A stretch of DNA of 54,651 nucleotides from the NCBI GenBank assembly GCA_029782225.1, contig JAKOVF010000162.1, positions 1 through 54,651 of the forward strand, given 5' to 3'. The position numbers were made by a program, and so were the translations under genes. The notes under the pieces are model-generated. The model made no database searches and had not been told where the DNA came from. It saw only the letters and a list, made by a program, of their open reading frames with translations. Below are positions 30,332 to 38,701 of this stretch, piece after piece (the stretch's first letter is position 1; each line of letters starts with the position of its first letter). Origin of the DNA: Chloroflexota bacterium (GTDB taxonomy: Bacteria > Chloroflexota > Anaerolineae > Anaerolineales > Villigracilaceae).

Positions 30332-32833
30332 TCAGCGAAGTTTCAATTCCCAAATGTGGATCTGTGCTGTTTCCGGTGAGAGCGGATCGTGCATTTCCAA
30401 CTGCAAAATCTTTGCCTCGGTGGGATGTGGAAGATCAAACGAAAGCTCCGGGTGTTGGAGTGATCCCTGTCCACTAAAGCTGTAAATTACTGGCTGCGCA
30501 TCCGGTGCTGAATAGAACTTCAAGGTGAGTTCTGCTTTCGCTGAACCAATGATGATCGAAAAGCCATTGATCTTGTGCACCGATGGGAACGTCATTTCAA
30601 TGACAAACGGATTGCTTTCCAGCGTTTTCGCCAGGGTATAGGGATCATGATCAAATACCAGGGCGATTGATTGGTCGGGCGTATCGCTATCCAGGTGAGA
30701 ATAGCGAAGCCTGACTTGCTCATCATCAATGGTCACAAATGATTCCTGAAGAGCCTGTCGCGCCGCTTTTTCGGCTGCGAAGAGCTCATCAATGTTATCT
30801 ACATAACGCAGGTGTACAAAATAGAAACCCGGGTTGCCATCCGGATAGGGGATGATCTTTTGAACACGCACATCTGTGAACTTGGGGCTTTCCAGCGCAT
30901 CGCGGTATTCCTGCGGCGTGATGATGAACAACATGGATTCGTCCAGGGGAAGTTCCTCGTCCATGTGCCCTCGAATACTGCCCATTTCGACCGGCAAAGG
31001 ATCGCCCAGGAAGAAGCGCGCGACCACGTCCGTGCCATTGGCCCAATCCGGCGAGAAGATGATCTTTGTCTCCGGATGCTCGTGGACATACTCCTTAATG
31101 ATGTCGAACACCTGGAAAGCGCCATACTGCATCCCACCCATGCCGTAATTATCAAACCAGAGCGGACCATTCGTCAGCGCATCGTTCAACATCCCCACGT
31201 TGATCGCTGCGAGGGTCGCAAAAACCGACAGCGCGAGGAAGGTCTGTTTGAGGTTCCAGCGCCGAATGGACTTCACGGCCCGGGTTTCCATTAATCTTTG
31301 CGCAAGACGCTGATCCAGGCCGGAAACCTGCAGCCAAAGGAGAGCCGCAAGGGCCAAAAGTACGATGCGGTCTGCAGTTTGTTGCACAAGGGATGCCAGG
31401 CCGATCCCGACTGCCATGATGAGCAGGCTCCAGCCAATACGCCTGTGATCAGGTCCGGGTCCCAGGCTGAGCTCTGTCAGGCGTCCGCCCGGGTTTTTGA
31501 TCCACCCCAGGATTTTTTCGAACCCGATTGCGGTCAGGATGGATGCGGGGATGACGAACGCGAGCGTACGGGTTATCCCGGTCTGTACCAATGCCGCCGC
31601 GGCCGGGGACATCAGCATGAAAATAATCACTGCACGATAAGCCGGTTGGCGCAGGTTCCGCAGCGCAGAAGCCAACCCGATCACTGCGAATGGCAGCGTG
31701 AAGATCATGATGTCCCCGTAACCCTTCATCAGATGCCGGGAGAGATCGCGTATGTTGGGGATATACCAATACCACGGACTCAGGCCAATCAGATACTCTG
31801 AAAGGTAATGAGCGAGCTTCCTGACAAATGGTTCATTTGTCAGCCAGTAGGAACCCAGCGTGTGCAAGTGTGCAAAGGGAGTATTGGGGTTGTTGAGGAT
31901 AAAACGCAGATAAGGGAGTGCCAGGCTGGCACCAAAACCCAGCCCGATCAAGACGCGGCGATAATTCTCACGGTGATAGCGCCAGTCTGAGATGAGCAAG
32001 GTAATGACTGTCAGCGGGACGACCAGTTGCGCCGGGCTGTAGGTATAGAATGCACAGGCCGCCATGAAAAGCGCAAGATATAAATAGCGGGGTGATCGAT
32101 ATCTATAAAGCAGATAGGCGCACAAGGTACCTGCATAAAACGAAACGAACTCCGCCGTTTCGAACGCCGTCCTTGAATGCAGGAACCAGGCAGGTGTGAT
32201 CGAGAGGAATAATGTGCCTGTCCACCAGTATTTCAGTTTGAAGATGTCGCGCAGGATGATCCCCACTGAGATGGCTGCGATCAAGGTCACCAGCACAGAA
32301 GTGGCGCGCGTAACCACCGCCGATTTTCCAAACAGCATGTAAGGCAGCCACTGCAGGTAGACGCTCAAACTCAGGTTGTAATATTCCCCGTTCCTGAAGT
32401 ATGTGGGCAGCCAGATATGGGTGGCGCTCTGGTAATTGTTGTTGACCAGGTCAACGATGGATTGGGTCTGGATGGCTTCATCGGTAAAAAAATAGATGGG
32501 GAAATGTGTGAGGCCGATCAGACGGGTGACCAGATAGATACCCACGGCGGAAAGAAACAACCAGGCTGCCAGGTCTACAGCTTTTAGACGATGCGCGAGC
32601 GCCTCGATGCTGAACCCTGGCCTGTCTGCCGCGCCCGGCGCATTTTCCTCCGCCTGAAGTTTCCCTTCCAGGACCTCTTCCGCGTTGACGGTGATTGGCA
32701 CCCTGCCATCGGCATCCTTTTCCCCTACATCCACAGTGACCTGAACCTTCGAGCCGGGCTTAACGGTAAAACGGACCTGTCCACCGCCCGGTTCAGGTTG
32801 GTCTACGCTGGATGCCTGCTGCTCTGCTGTCAT
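30332..32833 (-). CDS. GT-C / GT39-like membrane glycosyltransferase
   Basis: The 833-residue protein starts with about 90 cytoplasmic residues. About 12 transmembrane helices follow. The first exoplasmic loop carries FFTDEAIQTQS, the acidic Asp-Glu motif of dolichyl/undecaprenyl-phosphate-sugar-using ArnT/PMT enzymes. The C-terminal 270 residues are soluble, ending in a beta-sandwich of a carbohydrate-binding look (NPFVIEMTFPSVHKINGFSIIIGS). It probably transfers a sugar from a lipid carrier onto a surface molecule. No Shine-Dalgarno is evident before the ATG. It is monocistronic. Confidence 0.82.
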   Translation of the reverse strand: MTAEQQASSVDQPEPGGGQVRFTVKPGSKVQVTVDVGEKDADGRVPITVNAEEVLEGKLQAEENAPGAADRPGFSIEALAHRLKAVDLAAWLFLSAVGIYLVTRLIGLTHFPIYFFTDEAIQTQSIVDLVNNNYQSATHIWLPTYFRNGEYYNLSLSVYLQWLPYMLFGKSAVVTRATSVLVTLIAAISVGIILRDIFKLKYWWTGTLFLSITPAWFLHSRTAFETAEFVSFYAGTLCAYLLYRYRSPRYLYLALFMAACAFYTYSPAQLVVPLTVITLLISDWRYHRENYRRVLIGLGFGASLALPYLRFILNNPNTPFAHLHTLGSYWLTNEPFVRKLAHYLSEYLIGLSPWYWYIPNIRDLSRHLMKGYGDIMIFTLPFAVIGLASALRNLRQPAYRAVIIFMLMSPAAAALVQTGITRTLAFVIPASILTAIGFEKILGWIKNPGGRLTELSLGPGPDHRRIGWSLLIMAVGIGLASLVQQTADRIVLLALAALLWLQVSGLDQRLAQRLMETRAVKSIRRWNLKQTFLALSVFATLAAINVGMLNDALTNGPLWFDNYGMGGMQYGAFQVFDIIKEYVHEHPETKIIFSPDWANGTDVVARFFLGDPLPVEMGSIRGHMDEELPLDESMLFIITPQEYRDALESPKFTDVRVQKIIPYPDGNPGFYFVHLRYVDNIDELFAAEKAARQALQESFVTIDDEQVRLRYSHLDSDTPDQSIALVFDHDPYTLAKTLESNPFVIEMTFPSVHKINGFSIIIGSAKAELTLKFYSAPDAQPVIYSFSGQGSLQHPELSFDLPHPTEAKILQLEMHDPLSPETAQIHIWELKLR

Positions 32834-32862
32834 CGGTGCTTACTTTACTTGCCGATTAAAAA

Positions 32863-32893
32863 GGACACGAGAATTCCCGTGTCCCAGTATTTT
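32863..32893. repeat. short inverted repeat upstream of the glycosyltransferase
   Basis: GGACACG (32863-32869) and CGTGTCC (32878-32884) form a stem followed by AGTATTTT. It probably ends the upstream minus-strand-facing region or the next gene on the plus side; no gene reads into it from the left on the plus strand. Confidence 0.4.
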
Positions 32894-32954
32894 ACCCTTT
32901 CAAGGACTTTTGCTGCTTGCCCTGTGGAATTCAATTCCGTTGCAAAGCTGTCAT

Positions 32955-33959
32955 TTATGAGCGATTCAATATCCAGCTATTTCCCTGCTGTTCGTAACTG
33001 TGCGTCTTCGCGTTCTCTTTCAACCAGAAGATGAGCCGGACGTACTCGGGAGCACCCGTGAGCGACTTCGATTTCCAGGTGCTATACAATTCGTCCACAT
33101 TGGCTTTCACAAAATCAATTCTGGCAATCTTCTCCTCGATCTTACTCTTCAGCGCCTGTTCATAGACGAGGTATGGATCGATGCCTTTTTCCTTCAAGGC
33201 CTCCAATATGGCCGGGTTGATATCAATGAATGCTCCACCGTGATCGAGAGCTTCCTGGATGGCAGCATCGTGCTCGCCGAGGACAAAACGGTTGTGTTCC
33301 GTGTCTTCTTTTTCTGTCGGGACGCCGCTCGTGCCGGCTGAGCCGAATGGCGGAGGAGCCGTCTTCGCACCTTCAATGACGCCCATTGCAATGATGCCGG
33401 TGGCGACATAAGGGTCAATGTCTTTGGCGCGAACGCAGTGATACTGAAAGACGATGGAGCAGACGACCATGCCGGCCCGTGCGGCTTCCAGGTAATCCAG
33501 CTCGTGCTTTTTCATGACCTCCGTGAACTGATCCTGAAACTCAGCCTGGACCTGGGCAACTTCCAGGCGCGGCTTATCCTTTTCGGGGAATTCCGTTACC
33601 ACGGGCTTCGCCAGCACATCGAATCCATTTTTCCTGCAATAGTACGCGAACAGGTTCAGCAACTGGGGATAGGCCTGGTTGACTTCCTCCGAAAGAACGA
33701 TCATGCCGGGCGTAACTTCTTTTTTGTTGATGTGCCGATACAGACTTGTCCCTGCCAGACGAGCCGCGGTTGAAAGGACAGTCCCCGCATGGGGCTTCCC
33801 GCGCAGTAACGGCATTCTCTCCTGAAATACCTTTAGAAATTCGACCGCGGCGTTGTAGCGTTTCTTCTGCATTTCAGGCGAACCCAAAGGATTATGCTGC
33901 GGTGCATCCTTGGACGGCTCCTGTTTCGGTGACTTTTTGAATAGATCGGATAGAGGCAT
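32955..33959 (-). CDS. unknown soluble 334-aa protein
   Basis: The ATG has an AAGGAG Shine-Dalgarno. The protein has no signal peptide or membrane helix. It starts with a Pro/Gln/Lys-rich segment (MPLSDLFKKSPKQEPSKD), then mostly alpha-helical sequence. Cys and His residues near the centre (VVCSIVFQYHCVRAKD) are notable but form no known motif. A region containing EKEDTEHNRFVLGEHDAAIQEALDHGG is followed by helical C-terminal sequence. I recognise no family. It stands alone between a glycosyltransferase and an ABC exporter, all on the same strand. Confidence 0.65.
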   Translation of the reverse strand: MPLSDLFKKSPKQEPSKDAPQHNPLGSPEMQKKRYNAAVEFLKVFQERMPLLRGKPHAGTVLSTAARLAGTSLYRHINKKEVTPGMIVLSEEVNQAYPQLLNLFAYYCRKNGFDVLAKPVVTEFPEKDKPRLEVAQVQAEFQDQFTEVMKKHELDYLEAARAGMVVCSIVFQYHCVRAKDIDPYVATGIIAMGVIEGAKTAPPPFGSAGTSGVPTEKEDTEHNRFVLGEHDAAIQEALDHGGAFIDINPAILEALKEKGIDPYLVYEQALKSKIEEKIARIDFVKANVDELYSTWKSKSLTGAPEYVRLIFWLKENAKTHSYEQQGNSWILNRS

Positions 33960-34111
33960 AATGAGCTCCTTGATGTATAGATGTTATTCCCGCCGAGCAA
34001 TGGGGATTATTCCAAATTCCGGGAAATAAATCAATATCTTGGACCTCACATTATTGTTGGGAGAATCAAAAACCCTTGCGAGGTTATCAGCCTGCGCAAG
34101 GGCTAGTTGTT

Positions 34112-35881
34112 TTATGCCTCGCCCAATCTTTCAACCCTTTTGCGCACCAGCCATGGTGGGAGGATGACGCAGGCAGCGGTAATCCCGGTGCCAACGATCA
34201 ACCCGGTCAGGTAGCCATAGATCATGGGCAGTTCCAAAAACTGGGCGATTCCCAGCGGGGCAATGAACAGGCCAAAACTGATGGGTAGATAGAGCATGGT
34301 CAGGACCTGACCGAGGCAGCCCATGGTGCCGGCATTCATCTTGCGCGGATCATCCCAGGTGAAGTTTGCTCCCGCCACGCCAAACGCCAGTAGGATGCCA
34401 GCCATCCCGGCCAAACACATGACGATGGCGACCAGTCCATACAGGAATTCAACGAAGGAAAGTTTCTGCAGAATGGAAATCACGCTCAAGAAGATGATAC
34501 CCAGCCCGAGAGTGGGAAGATAAGCCACCAGGAATTTTGCCATCAGCAGATAAGAGGCGCGGACCGGTGAGGCTTTCAGCATCCAGTAGTTTTTGCCTTC
34601 ATGCGAAAAGGCCATGCCGGCCAGCCGCGAGAGCAGCATCCAGCCGACGAACAGCGACATCCCAACGCTCCCATAGGCCAGCACAACACGGAAGGATGTC
34701 ATGAACCACGTCGGCGCTTCGCCGCGGCCTGGCGGAGGTTCTCCGCCACCGCGGAGCATCATCAGTGTATAGACCACGCCCAGGATCACGGGCGAGACCA
34801 TCTGCGACAGGCTGCGCAGGTCACGCCGCAGCGTAACATAATCTTTTTGAACAATGGCAAATACCGGCCTGGGAAGGAGACGGTCCAGTCCAAATCCACG
34901 GCTCGCACTGTTTGAAACGGCCGTGCGCGCAGGGCGGACCATCTTTTTGCGGGCGACCACCTGCATCCCGGCCCAGCCGGAGAAAAACCAGCGTTCTGCG
35001 GTAACGAGGGCAAACCAGAATGCCGTGCCTGCGAGGATGAGGGTGGCGCTGATCAGCAAAATGCCGGATAACCAGTGACCTTCTCCCAGCGCCACCAAAC
35101 CCTGACCCGCCCAGTTGAGCGGAAGCCAGCGCGTGTTGGCGATCAAAAGGAAGCCGCCCAGGCGCGACCCGGAAAGGTGGAGGTCCTTGCCGAATGAGTT
35201 GGCGAGGTTGCCAAGCTGGGAACAACTGAACCCAAGCAGCGCACCGATAAAGCCAAGGATCTCGGCCGCGCGGCGCGGCGGCATAATTTTTACAACGAGC
35301 ATCACCAGCAGGGACGAGAGTCCCGCGGCTGCCAGCGCCAGGGCGAGCATGGTCACAAGGACGAGCGGATAGTAAATAAAGTGATAGCCATTGGAGATGC
35401 CGAGGCCATACAACAGCGGCAGTCCGAACAGGCAGATCAGGGCAATATTGGGCAATACGGCCTGCAACAGCTTGGCAATGAACACTGCCCGGATCGGGAC
35501 CGGCGTTGCAAGCAGAAAGTCCATGTCGCCGGAGAGATAGAGGGCCTGCAGCAAAACACCAAAGCTGGTCAGCAATGTGCCCACGAACAGACTGGTTAAA
35601 GTCAGCGCGGGGATCGTGGCAAGCAGGGCATTCAAATCCCCGGGGATATATTTCGCCAGCTCCGGTGAGCGCAGGAGGCCGAGCAGGAAGCGACTCGCGG
35701 AGAGGATGAAATAGGCAAACCCTGCCACTGCCAGCCAGACCACAATCCGCCCGATCTTGTTTCGCAGTTTTGCATGACGGAAACCGTTTATGCTGATGCG
35801 CAGGCGCAGCCGCAGCAATTTCCACACTGCCGGCAGGATTCGCCCATCAGGAGCTTGCATGGATAACGTATTGCTGTTCAT
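34112..35881 (-). CDS. ABC exporter permease subunit
   Basis: The 589-residue protein has about 12 transmembrane helices and overlaps the ATPase gene by 4 nt (ATGA), so the two are translated together. The long form with a duplicated six-helix layout is like ABC-2-type 'putative exporter' permeases. A cytoplasmic loop of about 60 residues (ARKKMVRPARTAVSNSASRGFG) lies in the middle. It should form the channel with the ATPase encoded upstream. The substrate is unknown; peptide, lipid or drug export are all possible. Confidence 0.82.
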   Translation of the reverse strand: MNSNTLSMQAPDGRILPAVWKLLRLRLRISINGFRHAKLRNKIGRIVVWLAVAGFAYFILSASRFLLGLLRSPELAKYIPGDLNALLATIPALTLTSLFVGTLLTSFGVLLQALYLSGDMDFLLATPVPIRAVFIAKLLQAVLPNIALICLFGLPLLYGLGISNGYHFIYYPLVLVTMLALALAAAGLSSLLVMLVVKIMPPRRAAEILGFIGALLGFSCSQLGNLANSFGKDLHLSGSRLGGFLLIANTRWLPLNWAGQGLVALGEGHWLSGILLISATLILAGTAFWFALVTAERWFFSGWAGMQVVARKKMVRPARTAVSNSASRGFGLDRLLPRPVFAIVQKDYVTLRRDLRSLSQMVSPVILGVVYTLMMLRGGGEPPPGRGEAPTWFMTSFRVVLAYGSVGMSLFVGWMLLSRLAGMAFSHEGKNYWMLKASPVRASYLLMAKFLVAYLPTLGLGIIFLSVISILQKLSFVEFLYGLVAIVMCLAGMAGILLAFGVAGANFTWDDPRKMNAGTMGCLGQVLTMLYLPISFGLFIAPLGIAQFLELPMIYGYLTGLIVGTGITAACVILPPWLVRKRVERLGEA

Positions 35882-36645
35882 TTTAGGACTTCGGCGATCT
35901 CGGTCTCTTCCACGCCGCCGGTGAGGCTCAGGAAGATATCTTCCAGGCTGGCCTGACCGGTCTTATCGAGCGTGCGGAGCTCATCCATGGTTCCCACGGC
36001 GATCAGCTCGCCCTTGTTGATAATGCCGATGCGGTCACACATGCGCTCGGCGATCTCAAGGATGTGGGTGGAAAGCATCACCGCCGCGCCGCGGTCTGCC
36101 AGTTGGCGCAAAATATCTTTGATCAGGCGCGCAGACTTGGGGTCCAGACCGACCGTGGGTTCATCCAGCACGAGCACTTTCGGGTCGTGCATCAGCGCCG
36201 CAGCCAGCGAGGCCTTTTGCTGCATCCCATGACTGTAGGAGTCCACGGTGTCATCGGCGGCGCCGGCCAGGTCGAACATGCGCAGTAGTTCATCAATGCG
36301 GTGCGCCGCATGGGCCCGGTCCAGATTGTAGAGATCGCTCACAAAGTGCAATAGTTCACGGCCCGTCAATTTCGCATAGAGATTGGGGGTGTCGGGAACG
36401 TAACCGCAGGAGGCCTTCGCAAGCATAGGCTGGGACAGCACATCAAAGCCAGCGACCTTGACCATGCCGGAGGTGGGTTGAAGCAGGCCGACGATCATCT
36501 TAATGGTGGTCGTTTTTCCCGCTCCGTTCGGACCGAGGAAGCCGAACACTTCGCCCGCGAACACATTAAAACTGACGTTGTTTACCGCCACCTTGTCGCC
36601 ATAGCGCTTGACCAGGCTGCGGGTCTCGATCAATGATTCGGGCAT
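35878..36645 (-). CDS. ABC transporter ATP-binding protein
   Basis: The 255-residue ATPase has Walker A GPNGAGKTT, the Q-loop region, signature motif SHGMQQKASLAAAL and Walker B VLVLDEPTVGLD, then the H-loop in STHILEIAE. It belongs to the CcmA/drug-exporter type. A GGAG Shine-Dalgarno precedes the ATG. The gene is the first of the exporter operon. The signature reads SHGMQ rather than the common LSGGQ, as seen in several exporters of this class. Confidence 0.93.
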   Translation of the reverse strand: MPESLIETRSLVKRYGDKVAVNNVSFNVFAGEVFGFLGPNGAGKTTTIKMIVGLLQPTSGMVKVAGFDVLSQPMLAKASCGYVPDTPNLYAKLTGRELLHFVSDLYNLDRAHAAHRIDELLRMFDLAGAADDTVDSYSHGMQQKASLAAALMHDPKVLVLDEPTVGLDPKSARLIKDILRQLADRGAAVMLSTHILEIAERMCDRIGIINKGELIAVGTMDELRTLDKTGQASLEDIFLSLTGGVEETEIAEVLK

Positions 36646-36742
36646 AAGATCTCCAGGGAGTAGCGACGATTTGGTTCTGAACTTTACGAAAGTTGAAGGC
36701 TTTTCTCAGTTGTTTATTGGTCTGCTGGTCGTCAGGGTACCA

Positions 36743-36763
36743 CACTTATTTTATACGTAAGTG
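36743..36763 (-). promoter_or_regulatory. candidate promoter/operator of the ABC exporter operon
   Basis: CACTTA-N9-TAAGTG (36743-36748 with 36758-36763) is an inverted repeat that overlaps a TATAAAAT-like -10 on the minus strand. The regulator is unknown. Confidence 0.4.
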
Positions 36764-36821
36764 AGAGGGGAAAGGGTGTACAAAAACCCTTGTGACGGTT
36801 TAAACCGCTATGAGGGGCCTC

Positions 36822-37244
36822 TTACTCAACATGGATCGTAAACGTGACCGTTTGAGCCGGTTCCGTTTCGCTGGCGGGCGGATAATACCCAAGCACAACG
36901 GTTGTATCCCCCGGGTTGACCGCCTGGAACGTCCACACATCCACGCCGCCTGAACCGGGCATGACGGGCTGTTGTGCGATGGAGTCCTGCCCAACGAGTT
37001 GAACGATATTCTCATCCAGCTCACCAATGAATTTCCAGCGGTAGCCTGTGCTGGAATTGGATGCCAGCACGATTTCAAAGGTGTCGCCTGCCTTTACTGT
37101 GATCGGCCGGGATGGATCGGTGGTATCCGGCAATACGTTCGGCGTTCCGGGTGTGGGATTGGGCAGGGAGGTGGGAGCAGGCAGCAGCGTGGCACAACCA
37201 AGTATCAGGATGGTCGCGGCCAATAAAAGTTGGATTCTTTTCAT
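36822..37244 (-). CDS. chagasin-like (I42) protease inhibitor lipoprotein, paralogue 2
   Basis: The 140-residue protein has a lipobox (LILGCA), a Pro/Thr linker of about 30 residues and one inhibitor domain. The loops are NSSTGYRW, GSGGVDVW and PPASETEPAQTVTF, matching the three-loop I42 pattern. It is the paralogue of 25088-25456, with a longer stalk and Ser in place of Pro in loop 1. It stands between the ABC exporter and the flavoprotein gene on the same strand. The stretch on its 5' side holds no other gene. Target protease unknown. Confidence 0.85.
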   Translation of the reverse strand: MKRIQLLLAATILILGCATLLPAPTSLPNPTPGTPNVLPDTTDPSRPITVKAGDTFEIVLASNSSTGYRWKFIGELDENIVQLVGQDSIAQQPVMPGSGGVDVWTFQAVNPGDTTVVLGYYPPASETEPAQTVTFTIHVE

Positions 37245-37293
37245 GGAGCTCTCCCTGGATAAAGGAGGAGCACAGCAGTGCTGCGCCTCTCCT

Positions 37294-38517
37294 TTATCTC
37301 GTCATATGTGTGACGATATGTTCCACGTCTTCATTCACGCCGAGCAGGATCGGCGACTTGCGCTTGCTCAACCAGTTCATGCCAACAAAATACAGGCCAG
37401 GGTATTGTGTTATTCCGCATTGTTGGATGGGAAAACCATCCTCATCCGTAATGGGCAATTTGATAAAGCTGTAGTCAAAGGTGTATCCCATCGCCCAGAT
37501 GACGGTGTTGATATTGGCAGACTTGAGGTCCAGTTCCGTGATATCTTCCACCGAATAACCATCCTGCATGTCAACCAGGGTTTCCTGCGGAGCATCGATG
37601 CCGTTCGCTTCGATATATTTATCGATCATGGCGATGATATCTTTTTCGGCTTTGTCTGACCTCGCAAGATTGTCTCTGAGGTCCGGTTTGAACAACACCT
37701 TGCCATCCTGCGCGCCTGCAATGTGACCGAGGAGGGTCACGCCGTCGCGGACAAATTGATGCAGGTTGAGGTTGTGCCCGCCGTCCCTGCCGGTCGCCTG
37801 TGGGTTGGCCCCGAACCTGGCTTTTGGGGATGGAAGCTTATCCACGGTGATATCGAAAAAGCCTGTGTTCACGAGCCAGGCAACGATGTCCCGGCCGCGA
37901 TAACGGCGCGGCACACGCGGCGCAAAGCCAGTAGCAAGGTAAACCTTGCGCCCATTCTGATATAGTTCCTCTCCGATCTGCATCCCCGATTGCGCCGCAC
38001 CGACGATCAGCACCGCTCCCTCTGGCAGTTGACTCGGATTGCGATAATGACCGCTATGAAGTTGTTTTATGTTTGTTGGAATAGTCGCGCTGTATGCGGG
38101 AATCTTCGGCTTCTGGAATGAACCCGTTGCCATGACCACATTTTTCGCCTGATATTCTCCGCTGCTGGTCCGGACCCGGTAGCCGCTTCCGTTTTCCAAC
38201 GGAGCGACTTCCACCACGCACGTATTGAACTGCACTGGCAAATTGTATTTCTCGATATATCGCTCGAAGTATGCGACAATTTCAACTTTTGGAAGGAAGC
38301 CATCCGGGTCGTTCCCATCATAATGCGCACCGGGGAGTTGAATGGACCAATTTGGGGTGACCAGGGTGAACGAATCCCAGCGGTCATTGCGCCAGGCGTG
38401 GCCCGCCTTCTCCGCCTGCTCAAAAATGACATGCTCGCGCCCCAGTTGTTTCAGGTGATAGCTTGTGGAAAGTCCTGCCTGTCCGCCGCCGATAATGATG
38501 GTTTCAATTGTTTCCAT
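37294..38517 (-). CDS. flavin-dependent monooxygenase-like oxidoreductase
   Basis: The ATG with CAGGAG upstream was chosen over a frame start 10 codons earlier. The 407-residue protein has an N-terminal FAD site (IIGGGQAGLSTSYHL), the FMO-like region KQLHSGHY, and a second nucleotide-binding site for NADPH (LIVGAAQSGMQIGEEL). The later ATG-type motif VIWAMGYTFDYSF completes the class B monooxygenase pattern. It resembles the MSMEG_0569/CzcO-like group. The substrate is unknown. It is monocistronic, followed on its 3' side by the I42 inhibitor gene. Confidence 0.87.
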   Translation of the reverse strand: METIETIIIGGGQAGLSTSYHLKQLGREHVIFEQAEKAGHAWRNDRWDSFTLVTPNWSIQLPGAHYDGNDPDGFLPKVEIVAYFERYIEKYNLPVQFNTCVVEVAPLENGSGYRVRTSSGEYQAKNVVMATGSFQKPKIPAYSATIPTNIKQLHSGHYRNPSQLPEGAVLIVGAAQSGMQIGEELYQNGRKVYLATGFAPRVPRRYRGRDIVAWLVNTGFFDITVDKLPSPKARFGANPQATGRDGGHNLNLHQFVRDGVTLLGHIAGAQDGKVLFKPDLRDNLARSDKAEKDIIAMIDKYIEANGIDAPQETLVDMQDGYSVEDITELDLKSANINTVIWAMGYTFDYSFIKLPITDEDGFPIQQCGITQYPGLYFVGMNWLSKRKSPILLGVNEDVEHIVTHMTR

Positions 38518-38590
38518 GTGTCGCTCCTGTAGCAGTAAATACAACACAACAAAGACGGGGACAGATCGTGACCTGCCCCTGCGAATTATA

Positions 38591-38701
38591 TGTCATTACG
38601 AGCGGGCTGTACTGTGGCGACCGTGTCAATCCCGTGCTGGGACGATGCATCTCATCGAGTTGGAGATTGCTTTGTCGCCCTTCGGGCTCCTCGCAATGAC
38701 A
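38591..38701. mobile_element. MITE-like non-coding element with terminal inverted repeats
   Basis: The 111-bp stretch begins TGTCATTACGAG and ends CTCGCAATGACA, an 11-of-12 match as inverted repeats. The interior is itself partly palindromic (gcatctcatcgagttggagattgc) and contains GTCGCCCTTCGGGCTCC. This matches the widely dispersed tgtcattgcgag-type repeat of many bacterial genomes. There is no coding capacity. Its right end touches the stop codon of the ettA gene. No clear target duplication is seen. Confidence 0.6.

Noticed and set aside
34821..35825. 334-codon open frame on the minus strand in another frame
   Set aside because: It lies fully inside the ABC permease gene and has a Pro/Arg/His-rich composition with no domain; a frame shadow.
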